Assembly: GCA_037389465.1 (NCBI GenBank)
Contig: JAZARR010000164.1
Span: 2,858,501-2,922,500, forward strand
Source: Baylisascaris procyonis
Taxonomy: Eukaryota; Nematoda; Chromadorea; Rhabditida; Ascarididae
Direction of reading: 5' to 3'
DNA: 64,000 bases
Position 1 is the first letter of the stretch, and each line of letters starts with the position of its first letter. The notes below the pieces were generated by a model. The model did no database searches and was not told the origin of the DNA. It saw only the letters and a list, made by a program, of their open reading frames with translations. The translations under genes were made by a program, and so were the position numbers. Shown piece by piece: positions 56,201 to 62,990 of the stretch.

Positions 56201-59200
56201 AATATGCTATTGGATTTCCTGTCCCTTTTTATGTCAAATTTTATCCATAACTTCAACCTATTGCAATAAGCAGTTTAATTATAATTCCAAACATTGCGCT
56301 TCTTGAATTCAGCAATTTGTTCGTTAGCAAGAAAGAACTAATGGGTTATGTTATTATGCAGCATGTTGCATAAATTCAATAAGTTCAGTTATTGTGCCGT
56401 TTGTATTGTTTCTTATATTCGTTGTTGAATAAAATGCAGTTATTATTGAGCTTTATTTGATAATCTGCTACAAATTTTGCCTAAATTCGTTTGTGCCTTT
56501 GAAGGCTTGAGAAGGATCTCAGATGTTTAAATTTGACTAATACATGCAGTAGCTTTTGCCATTGTTTCTTGTTTATGAAATGCTTCTGGATGAGGGTTAA
56601 TGTGCGTACTTGTTTAGTGCTCTCACTCATGCTGTCTATTATTATCGGCTTGAAACTTGTGTTATTTGTTTATTATTTTTGATGATATAAAGTCTACCAA
56701 TTTCTAGACAACTCAAACTGCGGAAGCACGATGTGTGACGTGTGGAATTGCACCGAATTGCACTTTCCAAGAAGTTATGTTCTCCGAAGATATGGACAAA
56801 TATATATTGAACTGTCGTGGTTCTGGTTTCCCACACGTCCACTTGTCCAGTATTTCTTCAAACAATACCTTATGTAAGTTAAAGTGAATTCAGATAGGCG
56901 TTAAAGATGCTTGACAGGTTCAGCTACCAACTCGGCGAGGATTCAGCCCCCTCCATAAATCAATCGCCTTTTCGAGAAATACTTTCCGCGAATGATTTTG
57001 CTTTCTGCGGATGAATGCTTTTCACAGATTATTATTACTATATAGTTCTTATTTTCCTCAACCTACTAGAAGCCATTCGTATTATTATTATCTATAAACG
57101 AATTAGCACTCAAACTAAAGGCCAAGATCTCGTTGAAAACCAATAAAATTTCCTTTTCAGAAGTGAAAACGTTGTGCAGTCACTGAGGGTGACGTTTTAT
57201 CAGTCGCTGTAGAATTGATTCAAAATTTTATTGCATGCCCTTCATCTCCGATTCTTTTTTTCCACTCGATGCTTGAGTCCGCATTCGTTGATCGCTTCAC
57301 TTTGGTTTTGCACTCTTAGCATTGCTTCATTCTGATAATGAAAGAGGGAGGAACCATGGCAAAGGGGCTGACGCGATATGTGCTTTTACAGTCTTAATCA
57401 TCGAAACAGCCAATTTTTCACGTTGCTAACAAATAACAAAACGTGGCTAATTGTGATTTGATATTTTTGCCAAACCGCACTCTCGTCTAAATTCACATAA
57501 TATAATCATAAGTTCGTTTTCACACCTCAACCTATCGTTAAATGCGACACAATCAGCAGATAAACACAATCGCAGACAAAGCGCCGTCAACAAACACGTT
57601 TCTTTGAAGTGCATAAAAACTTCATTCGTTCTAAGCGATAACGAAATGCCTGTTCAGTGAAAGGGATGACTGCTAAAATCTTTTTCTCTGCGCGCAAGTT
57701 GTGCCAAGATGTTTTCGCTTCATATTTGCATATCCTAAAACTATGTGTGGATCGGGTCGTAATTATAGTAAAGCTTCGGCTATTCACTCCTTTTTCCCTT
57801 CCCCTCTTTTCAGTCTATCTCTATTGCGTTATGAATAAATCCCATAAAAATTTGGATACTGTCATATGCGTTCTTTGTCACCCATGTCCTCTTGTTCGTT
57901 TGGTCAGAGTAAACCTGTGCAGAGCGGCTACTCGTTTTTCTTTCTTCATGTGCAATTACCTATGTCTTTGTGCTGTATGCAATTTATGTGCGGGAAGACC
58001 TGGAAATATTCGTCTTCAATCATGCGTCATCCCAAAACGTTCGGGAAAAGTGCAATTCTTCTTTGGTTGCACCTTCTCTTCCAGAAATTTCGAGGATCAG
58101 TTGATCACAAGGCTAATACGAAAAGTTCCGCGGTATTTCGATTGCAACGAAATTATTCCACAGTCAATTGCTTTTAATATCGTTGTGTGTTTCAGTGAAG
58201 GAATTTGCTGAGAGCGATATACTTCAGCAGAGGTTCAGTGAGAAAGCATGGCCAACACCGCATTTCGAAAATGTTACCCTTCGTAATGGTTACGGTGAGC
58301 ATTGATACTGATTAATGATTTTATCATTTTTTTATTGTCAGTTGATTGTCGTTCCTCGTGAGGCTTTTTAATGACTATCGGCACATCTAACAAGTATGCA
58401 AGTTTAAAAGTGCTTTCCGTTGGGCGCTGAGAAACTTTTTGTTTTCTCAAGTTAAATACCATCTAAAACGTTGTTTGTGAAGTACATCTTGCAACTCTGT
58501 CCTTCATTCGTTCTTTTCAATTTTTCTGTTTAATTTTTTTTTTCGGGGAGGGGGGTGGGCATTGTTTCTTTCTTTCTCTTGCCCACTATGTGCGCTCCAC
58601 TTTCTAAGGTTATGTCAACCACATTCTATTAATCTGTGCATAAATGTTTTTGATGCTAAATCATCGCTGAAATAAGGCTTCTTAAAGTGTCATGTGAATT
58701 TACAAATAGGTTTCATTTAGGCTGCAAAAGCCATTATGGAACTTACCAGTCCATTCGAACGTTTTTCCACTTTTATCAATTCAAGAAGCGCTCACTCTTC
58801 ATTTTTATTTTCGATATTTGTGAGTGCGAATCATCAGTTATATTTTCAGTTGCATTTGTGAAGATGTTACTTCCGCCCGGTTTTCATCGAGGCGCACTCG
58901 ACAGCAAGTATCCAGTCATTGTTTCAGTGTTAGTTTTTTTTACTTTCAGTAAAGCTTCTCGCGATACTTTACTCTAACATAGCTATAGGATTTCAAAATT
59001 TCTCTTTCATGAAGAGTGTATCTGTTTGTGAAGTTTTTTATTAATTCATTCTGCACCTTTGTGAAGATGTCTTTCCTTATTTTTGTGTGAGCAAGTCGCC
59101 CATCCAATTGTTTCAATGCCGTTAGACAAAATCCAAGAATTCTGGCTAATACATGACCTTTTTTGAAATGGCCATAGTACTCTCACTTTCGTGACCGCTT

Positions 59201-62200
59201 ACCACCTCCTGCAGTAGCTGTTAACACTTTAATGTGTTGTCAAATCCGCGAATGAATTTGGTTCCATAGTCGATCAGGTGAGATAAATGAACGAGTTGTT
59301 TGGATATGGTTTTGTACAGTCATCGGTTTCATAAGACAACTCGTTAAAGTGCGTTGTGTATTGTTTTTCGATGTTTCAATGGGATGATACTTGAATTCGC
59401 CTATCTTCCCAGCCTCCTCGGCATGTTTCCCCAGATGTTGAATCTATCTCACTTTTGCGTTTGAATATAAGCGATTATTTATATGAAATGTGCCAAACAT
59501 TTTGCTTACTAACGTCCTATTAGCAATGGTATTAGTAGTATTTATTCCTTCTAATGTTCGATAATCAGCTGTTCCCTATATGCAGCACAAGAATATTTTG
59601 CGTTTCGGCTACGCTTCATTCCACTCACAATCGCCGTACCTATTTAGGGACCCGGACCTTTACGAGCCCGCAGCGAAGTGTTTGGGGTTATTTACCATTA
59701 GCGCAGCTTCCCATTACTTTTCCTGAGAACGTGATGTTACTGTTTAAAGCATGAATGTGATGCTAGGTCTTGTTAATCCAACCTAGAAAGCGTCTTTACA
59801 TCCAGTGCTGAGCGATACATTGATGTGCAGTCAAGTAGCCCATTTTTGAGATATCTGATAAGGTAATTTATGATTTTGCAGGAGATTGTTTTTGGTTGCT
59901 GCAATGTTTGATTTGCAGCTATGGTGGTCCAGGATCACAAAAGGTTACCGAAGACTTCACTCCAAGTCATTTGGATATTGTACTTGCGTCGACTTTTAAA
60001 TATGTTATTGTCTATATTGACGGTAGGGGATCAGGTATGCGAGGATGGAAATATAAGGCACCGATTTATGGAGCATTCGGCACTGTTGAGGTCGACGATC
60101 AGATTGAGACTGTCAGGTGCGTAGATTTTGAGCTAAATTCTATCTGAAGAGAAATAATGAAGAAAAGAAAGTGGCCTGGCGGAGTTCGGGAAACGCATTT
60201 CGCGTATTGTTTCTCATTGCCACTTCAGCTTACTAAAGCCTCGTCAACTCTTCACCTTTGTGACTGGAAGATTACACTTTTTTTCAGCTTCTCTGCTTTT
60301 ACATTATGCCAGTCTATTTCAGCAATAGTGTATATTGGCAGGAATTCAATTTGCATTATTGCTTTCACTATTGATCATTTTACCTCGATGATTACCTGTG
60401 TGGATGAATTTCCAGCAGTGATTGTATAGCTAGCTCATTGAGAGTTCGTTAAGCGTGATGCAGAATAATCACTTTTACGGAAATCACATTTGGTAATCTA
60501 TCTGTAGCGATGTTTGATATGAATCGATTACAAAGTTTGCCAATTACAATGTCCATCATGTTGAAGACTGTTGTAGTATTCAATAATAGAGACTTAAATT
60601 GGAATCCAGTTGAAGGCTATTTGGTCGCCACTCACAAAACTCCCACAAGTAAAAATATTTCCTCAGATGTGAAACTACAATCAGAACACTCGTTTATAAC
60701 CTTGCCAGCAAAAACATCTAATTGGGGAAGGGTGCTGGTTGTTGTCTTTTCGATATCACTTCAATAGTTCCATGTCTAAATTGTGTACGCATTGCAAATT
60801 TAATTGAATAAGACATCGAATTTGGCTTTAGCTGTGCAATAAACTTGTGGTTTCATTCAAGCTGATGAGGGGTAATAATATTGTATTTTTATAACACCGG
60901 ATTTAGCCTTGTTTTTTTATGTGCCACATTCCTTCTTTCACCTTGCTTTCTGTTGAGTTATGTTAGCTCAGTGCATATCCTTTGCACTTCATTCATTTTT
61001 GGGTGACGTCGATTAATGTCCGACGTTTAAATATCGGTAATATTCTGACAGCGATCGATATCTTTTCCATAAAATATTCAGGCGCATTGACGGACTGTGG
61101 TGACGTTGGGTCTCTCTATGTATATGTTTTTGTTTGTTGTCCGGTAGCTTCAACTCGAAAACATCTGAAGCTAGAGCTGCGAAATTCGTTCCATTTAATC
61201 ATTGCATAGAACTGCCGTATTGATCAACTTTGGATTGGGTCACGTTTAAAAAAATTGGAGATATATAAAGGCGTCAAGAAATTCACCTGTGGAAGAACAT
61301 TTCACACTTGAATTGGTTATGAAGCGTTCGAAAAATACGAATTCTTTTCAAAAATTTTGCGTAATCGGTGATTTTACGTCGACGATAACCTGAGTGGGTG
61401 AATTTTCTGCAGTGATTGTTTAGCTCGTTGACAGTTTAAAAATTAATGTACCATTTCGCATATTTGAATCATTTGATGGAATTGGATGATCTGGTAACTG
61501 AAATTACAAGAGCATATTTTATACTATACATTTTGATCCTCCTTTCCTTTTTTCAGTTCCTCATCCCTTTTGTTGAGGCTTCGTCTGGTCATATGACTAG
61601 TTGGTTTTGAATGTGGGATCGATAATTCAAAAAATCCGAGGATTGGCGAAATTATTGGAATTATGTATCAAATTTTAAGTGGACTTTAGAAATAACTTGT
61701 CTTTCTCGTTATCACTGACAGTATGTGAATTCTATTCTTCAAAAGCGTTGTAAAGTTGATAAACATTGTACTTCATGACATTACCTTCACTTATCTGCAA
61801 TGTGACGGAGATTTTATGTAGTTTTCATTGGTAATGTTTGTTGCAGAATTTTGGCAGCGAGACATAATTTCATTGATGCGCGACATATCGCCATTTGGGG
61901 ATGGGTGAGCCTTTTTTATTCTTCTCTAGGCACATTTACAAGAATTTTAAGAACTATTTCATCCTGTCTGCGTACTCTGAGCGACTTCAAGAAGGTATGT
62001 TTTGCTGTGATGGAACTTCCGCCTCAGGTTGCTCTTTGGAACGGTAATTCAGACCAATAACACGAAAGTCGGAAATTGCTCATGTATATTTGCATCGGAG
62101 TGAAATTTATGCGGTTGGTGAAAGGAGTAGAGATGGGTACAGTTGCTATGTTTTTTCACTGTACATTAACTGAACTCTGCCATCAGTGTTACTGGACCAC

Positions 62201-62990
62201 CCTTCGAAATGTATCCGTTGAATTTCTCTCCCAACTCCGTTTGATTAGGTGCAGCATCTCTTAGGTTCATTCCCCATGAAGTATTTTTGCTTTGTTAACG
62301 AGTATAAAGCTGTTAATTTGCAGTCATATGGTGGCTTCGTCTCTGCACATGTTGTTGAGCATGACAGTAAGCAAACGTTTAAGTGTGCCGTCAGTATCGC
62401 TCCAGTAACCAACTTTAAATACTACGGTCAGCCCTCTGTTTTCCTCCAGCGTTCTCCGTTTATTTTAAAAAGCATACTAGATTAGTTAATTATAACGAGA
62501 CTTTGAAAGCTAAAATCGCTGCTTAATTTGTGGCGATATTTTGGCGGTTTGAAATAAAAAATTTGTAAAGTGCTGCTTGAAGATTGTTTCTCCTCCGACA
62601 TGATTGAGACAACAATAGTTTCCGTCGTTGACGTCGTATGCGGATGAATTGATTGATTCAATACAGGTGAAGCATATCGGAAAACATCGTTAGCTGTTTA
62701 GTAAAAGGTGCACCTTTTCCTCAATCATCATTTTTACCAACGGTATTGAAGTCTATTTGTTGTTGTCTTTGTTTGTATGATTTTGCATAAGGACACACAT
62801 ATTTATTACTTGTAGTAGCAAATGAAATGGAATTGCAATGGCAATCGTTATTTTATGTTTTAAGATGCAACGTATACGGAGCGTTACATGGGTGCCGCAA
62901 ATGAACTGGCCTATGAAAGGACTGATCTGATGCGCAATGTCAGCAATTTCAGGAATGTCCGCTTCCTGTTAGTGCACGGAATTGCTGACG
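15945..62990 (+). CDS. DPP IV-family membrane serine peptidase, DPP6/DPP10-like N-terminus (whole gene, 3' end outside window)
   Basis: This is a spliced gene whose 18 shared exons and two alternative first exons are listed separately. The joined frame gives about 750 residues: a 16-18 residue acidic cytoplasmic start, a signal-anchor helix, an eight-bladed propeller domain and an alpha/beta hydrolase domain. Family landmarks appear in order: [11 protein letters not shown] before the membrane helix, YRHS in blade one, [25 protein letters not shown], a cysteine cluster (CVTC, NCTF, LNCRGSG), LLPPGF, YGGPGSQ, DGRGSG, DDQIE, IAIWGW-SYGGF and TERYMG, then LLVHGIAD at the charge-relay Asp. DPP4-type enzymes release N-terminal dipeptides from peptides at the cell surface; DPP6 and DPP10 are inactive partners of Kv4 channels. 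The intact Ser argues for activity. The catalytic His and the last 60 or so residues are missing because the window ends. Several N-glycosylation sequons (NRT, NDS, NVT, NCT, NNT, NVS) fit an extracellular domain. Confidence 0.9.
16944..17068. repeat. Two copies of a 26-base motif
   Basis: AAGTCTTTGCTAGAAACCTT near 16946 and AAGTCTTTACTAGAAACCTT near 17043, about 97 bases apart. A local duplication in intron 1. Confidence 0.65.
19375..19422 (+). CDS. DPP-like gene, alternative first exon 1b (16 codons)
   Basis: ATG opens 16 codons reading [16 protein letters not shown], ending phase 0 at GAG|GTAACT. The 3' half resembles exon 1a in DNA and protein (CTCGAGGGA then CCGA and GAG|GT), so the two look like copies of one ancestral exon used from separate promoters. 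A locally GC-richer block at about 19120-19260 lies just upstream and is a possible promoter region; no clear TATA box was seen there. Confidence 0.75.
21353..21432 (-). repeat. Dispersed repeat family, copy 2
   Basis: Read on the minus strand: CCACTGGTGACTTG, GTGGTTGGCCGCATGAGCC, then GCACATATCGTACCACCTC. It shares the block order of the copies at 13759 and 41531. Confidence 0.45.
24634..24902. repeat. Degenerate minisatellite, unit about 17-18 bases
   Basis: Roughly 15 diverged copies of a unit like TTTTTCATTCATTCCAA run head to tail. The long open frame here (Phe, Ile, His, Ser rich) is a by-product of the repeat, not a gene. Confidence 0.85.
27070..27291 (-). CDS. Possible small secreted peptide precursor or first exon (antisense in intron 1)
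   Basis: The 73-codon frame starts [17 protein letters not shown], a plausible signal peptide. It continues with a hydrophilic, balanced-composition body containing NGTS, and ends [13 protein letters not shown] before a TAA. Its base composition is more gene-like than the surrounding intron. A dibasic KR followed by a peptide ending in Gly at the stop would suit an amidated neuropeptide. Alternatively the GGGTAATC at the end is a splice donor and this is only a first exon. No family was recognised. Confidence 0.35.
   Translation of the reverse strand: MHFLSATVLIAFCEAVALSEKKWNRDGAISLVVRSALPDSVINRQHNGTSLDALASNRIEYEKRFSDNGVSRG
28989..29058. repeat. TA dinucleotide microsatellite
   Basis: About 35 AT units with a single TG interruption near 29029, in intron 1. 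Open frames of alternating Ile and Tyr here are artefacts. Confidence 0.97.
34344..34458 (+). CDS. DPP-like gene, exon 2: juxtamembrane and transmembrane segment
   Basis: The acceptor is TTTGCAG and the donor CCGT|GTAAGT; phase is 0 in, 1 out. It encodes [20 protein letters not shown] followed by a hydrophobic run ending VFLFTP. The order ELV, RNW(K/R)GI, IALLVI, CSLIV and LTP/FTP is the signature of the DPP6/DPP10 membrane helix, which in vertebrates binds Kv4 channels. The exon is richer in G and C than the surrounding intron, which adds to the coding signal. Confidence 0.93.
34459..37764 (+). other. Intron 2 of the peptidase gene
   Basis: 3.3 kb. It contains polypyrimidine runs near 35390 and 36800 and a GC-richer block at 36850-37110 with a 123-codon minus-strand frame of no recognised family, possibly an old repeat. 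Confidence 0.7.
37765..37961 (+). CDS. DPP-like gene, exon 3: start of ectodomain and propeller
   Basis: The acceptor CCTTTTTAG needs two bases to finish the split codon and supplies TC, giving Phe. The frame reads TPVTLSDIL, then [13 protein letters not shown] and GEEVL. The VTLSD motif and the WLD strand match the start of the DPP6/DPP4 propeller. The donor used in frame is the weak CTG|GTACTA. A stronger looking GTGAGG lies 14 bases upstream but would lead into a stop in exon 4. Confidence 0.83.
38359..38436 (+). CDS. DPP-like gene, exon 4: propeller strand
   Basis: It has 26 codons, phase 0 in and out, with acceptor TTTATAG and donor AAAG|GTTAGT. It reads [20 protein letters not shown] then SYDERK. 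The W-S-LS-DGKY pattern is the 'isPDgkyll' blade strand conserved in all DPP IV relatives, here directly before the RHS exon. Confidence 0.88.
39378..39467. repeat. TA dinucleotide microsatellite
   Basis: An uninterrupted run of about 45 TA units, in intron 4 of the peptidase gene. Confidence 0.97.
40595..40662 (-). repeat. tRNA-like (SINE head?) fragment
   Basis: On the minus strand a box A-like GAGTTAGCAGAGTTGT is followed 30 or so bases later by a box B-like GAGTTCGAATCGG. The distance is about a dozen bases shorter than in a tRNA and no acceptor stem closes. It is therefore more likely a tRNA-derived SINE fragment than a tRNA gene. Confidence 0.35.
41531..41620 (+). repeat. Dispersed repeat family, copy 3
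   Basis: AACTAGTGGAAGCGGTTGGC, GAAATGAGTGGAACAG and GTGCATATTGTGGCACCTC parallel copies 1 and 2. It lies in intron 4 of the peptidase gene. Confidence 0.45.
42344..42423 (+). CDS. DPP-like gene, exon 5: YRHS motif
   Basis: A small exon (80 bases) after ATATTTCAG, phase 0 in and 2 out at GTCAT|GTGCGT. It encodes [17 protein letters not shown] and then PDTYCDTDV. It aligns with the RHSFTASYDVYD blade of DPP4, with QWAT in place of FTAS. Finding it closed the gap between exons 4 and 6 in the correct phase. Confidence 0.85.
42629..42702 (+). repeat. Polypurine (GA-rich) tract
   Basis: A G/A run with few pyrimidines, in intron 5 just downstream of exon 5. Confidence 0.8.
43991..44011. repeat. 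21-base palindrome
   Basis: ACAGGACGGT and ACCGTCCTGT are perfect 10-base arms around a single T, in intron 5. It could be a small dimer-binding site or chance. Confidence 0.6.
48440..48521 (+). CDS. DPP-like gene, exon 6: propeller strand
   Basis: The acceptor is AATTTTCAG and the donor TTT|GTAAGT; phase is 2 in, 0 out. It reads [20 protein letters not shown] then NPKSNDF. It lines up with the 'WsPkGhklay' strand before NDIYY in the family. NRT is a potential N-glycosylation site. Confidence 0.88.
48860..49900 (-). mobile_element. Second decayed LINE fragment, antisense inside intron 6
   Basis: Minus-strand frames carry successive reverse transcriptase landmarks of CR1/jockey type. [17 protein letters not shown] lies near 49690. 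[17 protein letters not shown] then [13 protein letters not shown] lie at about 49512-49430 (the A-D-D box). [13 protein letters not shown] lies near 49240. [20 protein letters not shown] lies near 49100, matching the 'yKtyVRPiLEY.s.vWSP' thumb. Stops and frameshifts separate them. It lies opposite in sense to the host gene, between exons 6 and 7. Confidence 0.75.
50219..50362 (+). CDS. DPP-like gene, exon 7: NDIYY and Glu-Glu motif
   Basis: It has 48 codons, phase 0 at both ends, after GGTTTCAG. It contains [25 protein letters not shown] and [14 protein letters not shown]. The DW-YEEE loop holds the paired Glu residues that bind the substrate amino terminus in DPP4. The donor GCG|GTTCGC is weak, but the following exon continues exactly with ALWWS. 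Confidence 0.92.
51057..51146 (+). other. Possible 90-base in-frame cassette exon between exons 7 and 8
   Basis: The stretch begins after TTTTATGCTTAG and ends at a consensus CAG|GTGAGTG donor. It is exactly 30 codons, phase 0 at both ends and without a stop, reading [20 protein letters not shown] near its middle and ending TVSQ. It would insert directly after the Glu-Glu blade. No counterpart is known to me in DPP family members, so it may be a chance frame; the constitutive transcript does not need it. Confidence 0.35.
51206..51432 (+). CDS. DPP-like gene, exon 8: propeller, WWS to YPKTG
   Basis: This is the longest exon found (227 bases), after CCAATTCAG, phase 0 in, 2 out at AAAG|GTGCGT. 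It starts [18 protein letters not shown], then [20 protein letters not shown] and ITLSIWSKV. These match the ALWWSPNGTFLAYA and VPYPKAG strands of DPP4 closely in order and spacing. Confidence 0.93.
52022..52157 (+). CDS. DPP-like gene, exon 9: WVT / NRYQNV strand
   Basis: The acceptor TATTCATTCAG supplies one base to close the split Ser codon; the donor is TTTTG|GTATGT, phase 0. It reads [16 protein letters not shown] and [14 protein letters not shown]. The spacing from exon 8 to WVT equals that of DPP6, residue for residue. NVT is a potential glycosylation site inside the conserved NRxQNVS motif. Confidence 0.9.
53202..53270. repeat. TA dinucleotide microsatellite next to exon 10
   Basis: About 34 TA units with one TG interruption near 53252. 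It ends 44 bases before the first base of exon 10, so it occupies the branch-point side of intron 9. Confidence 0.97.
53315..53473 (+). CDS. DPP-like gene, exon 10: propeller
   Basis: It has 53 codons, phase 0 at both ends, acceptor CTGCTCCAG and donor GCG|GTATGT. It includes [20 protein letters not shown] and [13 protein letters not shown]. It corresponds to the region around 'W....ep.f..dg..f...' in DPP4 and DPP6. Less conserved than its neighbours, it was placed by phase and by alignment of the flanking exons. A TA microsatellite ends about 45 bases upstream. Confidence 0.82.
54065..54156 (+). CDS. DPP-like gene, exon 11: propeller blade (GDYDV)
   Basis: After CTTTTCAG it reads [20 protein letters not shown] then [10 protein letters not shown], phase 0 in and 2 out at CTACT|GTATGT. 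The LT.G..(D/W)V...A strand is the 'ItkGtWeVi.ie' blade of the family. Confidence 0.88.
54157..56078 (+). other. Intron 11 of the peptidase gene, with GC-rich foreign-looking block
   Basis: Within it, 54480-54790 is distinctly GC-rich. An ACTATAAAAA box lies at 54491 on the plus strand, and on the minus strand a TATATAAGC box near 55205 is followed by a GTAAGT. The SL1-like sequence sits between them. The block looks like an inserted element, but terminal repeats were not found. A 186-codon plus frame at 55336-55896 overlaps its end and matches no family. Confidence 0.45.
54882..54903 (-). ncRNA. SL1-like spliced-leader sequence (relic or SL-derived element)
   Basis: Read on the minus strand, these 22 bases match nematode SL1 at 20 positions, with the core TTTAATTACCCAAGT identical and TGAG at the end. 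A GT follows directly, as in an SL RNA donor. Next come two short potential hairpins (GTGTG/CACAC and GGTGCA/TGCACC). I see no clear Sm site, so this may be a decayed SL RNA gene, an SL-derived SINE or a retroposed trans-spliced transcript. Confidence 0.5.
56079..56142 (+). CDS. DPP-like gene, exon 12: YFLA / RHLY blade
   Basis: A 64-base exon after a TTTTTTTAG acceptor. One base completes the Leu codon split with exon 11, then [20 protein letters not shown] follows and it ends phase 0 at TCG|GTTTGT. It matches the 'YyiS.e..p..R.LY.i' strand of DPP4 and DPP6. Confidence 0.9.
56708..56873 (+). CDS. DPP-like gene, exon 13: cysteine-rich region
   Basis: The acceptor is TTTCTAG and the donor TTAT|GTAAGT; phase is 0 in, 1 out. 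Cysteines appear as RCVTC, NCTF and LNCRGSG in the order and spacing of the disulfide-bonded C-C...C...C.GPG cluster of DPP4. The Pro of GPG is replaced by Ser. NCT and NNT are potential glycosylation sites. Confidence 0.9.
58196..58294 (+). CDS. DPP-like gene, exon 14: end of propeller
   Basis: After GTGTTTCAG two bases complete Leu, then [20 protein letters not shown] and [10 protein letters not shown] follow, leaving phase 1 at TACG|GTGAGC. It fits the variable linker '...N..l...l......P......' between propeller and hydrolase domains; phases fit both neighbours. Confidence 0.83.
58850..58928 (+). CDS. DPP-like gene, exon 15: start of hydrolase domain
   Basis: After ATTTTCAG it reads [20 protein letters not shown] and then YPVIVS, with the Val codon split at GT|GTTAGT. 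The sequence 'LPP.F....KYPvi..VY' is the standard entry to the S9 catalytic domain. Confidence 0.92.
59919..60116 (+). CDS. DPP-like gene, exon 16: YGGPGSQ and DGRGSG
   Basis: It begins after ATTTGCAG with [13 protein letters not shown], continues with [17 protein letters not shown] and [13 protein letters not shown], and ends phase 2 at GTCAG|GTGCGT. The Tyr of VYGGPGSQ corresponds to the oxyanion-hole Tyr of DPP4. The G..EVDDQIE helix precedes the nucleophile elbow as in active DPPs. Confidence 0.95.
60370..60447. repeat. Intron 16 duplicated segment, copy A
   Basis: ATTTTACCTCGATGATTACC, then GATGAATTTCCAGCAGTGA and TTGTATAGCTAGCTCATTGA. It is matched in order at 61365-61436 with substitutions. 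Confidence 0.65.
61365..61436. repeat. Intron 16 duplicated segment, copy B
   Basis: ATTTTACGTCGACGATAACC, GGTGAATTTTCTGCAGTGA and TTGTTTAGCTCGTTGACAG parallel copy A about 1 kb upstream. Both sit between exons 16 and 17. Confidence 0.65.
61847..61904 (+). CDS. DPP-like gene, exon 17: leads to catalytic elbow
   Basis: One base after GTTGCAG completes Arg; then [19 protein letters not shown] ends exactly on a codon at TGG|GTGAGC. IAIWGW is identical in pattern to DPP4, not to the VAVFGK of DPP6. Confidence 0.93.
62324..62426 (+). CDS. DPP-like gene, exon 18: catalytic serine
   Basis: The first codon after AATTTGCAG is TCA for the catalytic Ser, giving GW|SYGGF across the junction. It continues [20 protein letters not shown] and APVTNFKYY, phase 1 out at TACG|GTCAGC. 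Vertebrate DPP6 and DPP10 have lost this Ser; here it is intact. Confidence 0.95.
62865..62990 (+). CDS. DPP-like gene, exon 19: TERYMG to catalytic Asp
   Basis: The acceptor is the less usual TTTTAAG. Asp is completed from exon 18, then [14 protein letters not shown] and [12 protein letters not shown] follow, phase 1 at GACG|GTTAGT. TERYMG is identical to DPP4, and LLVHGIAD ends at the charge-relay Asp of the 'HGtADDNVhf' motif. The following exon is not inside the window. Confidence 0.92.

Noticed and set aside
57657..58211. 184-codon plus-strand frame
   Set aside because: It overlaps the true exon 14 in another frame; exon 14 is supported by phase and family alignment.
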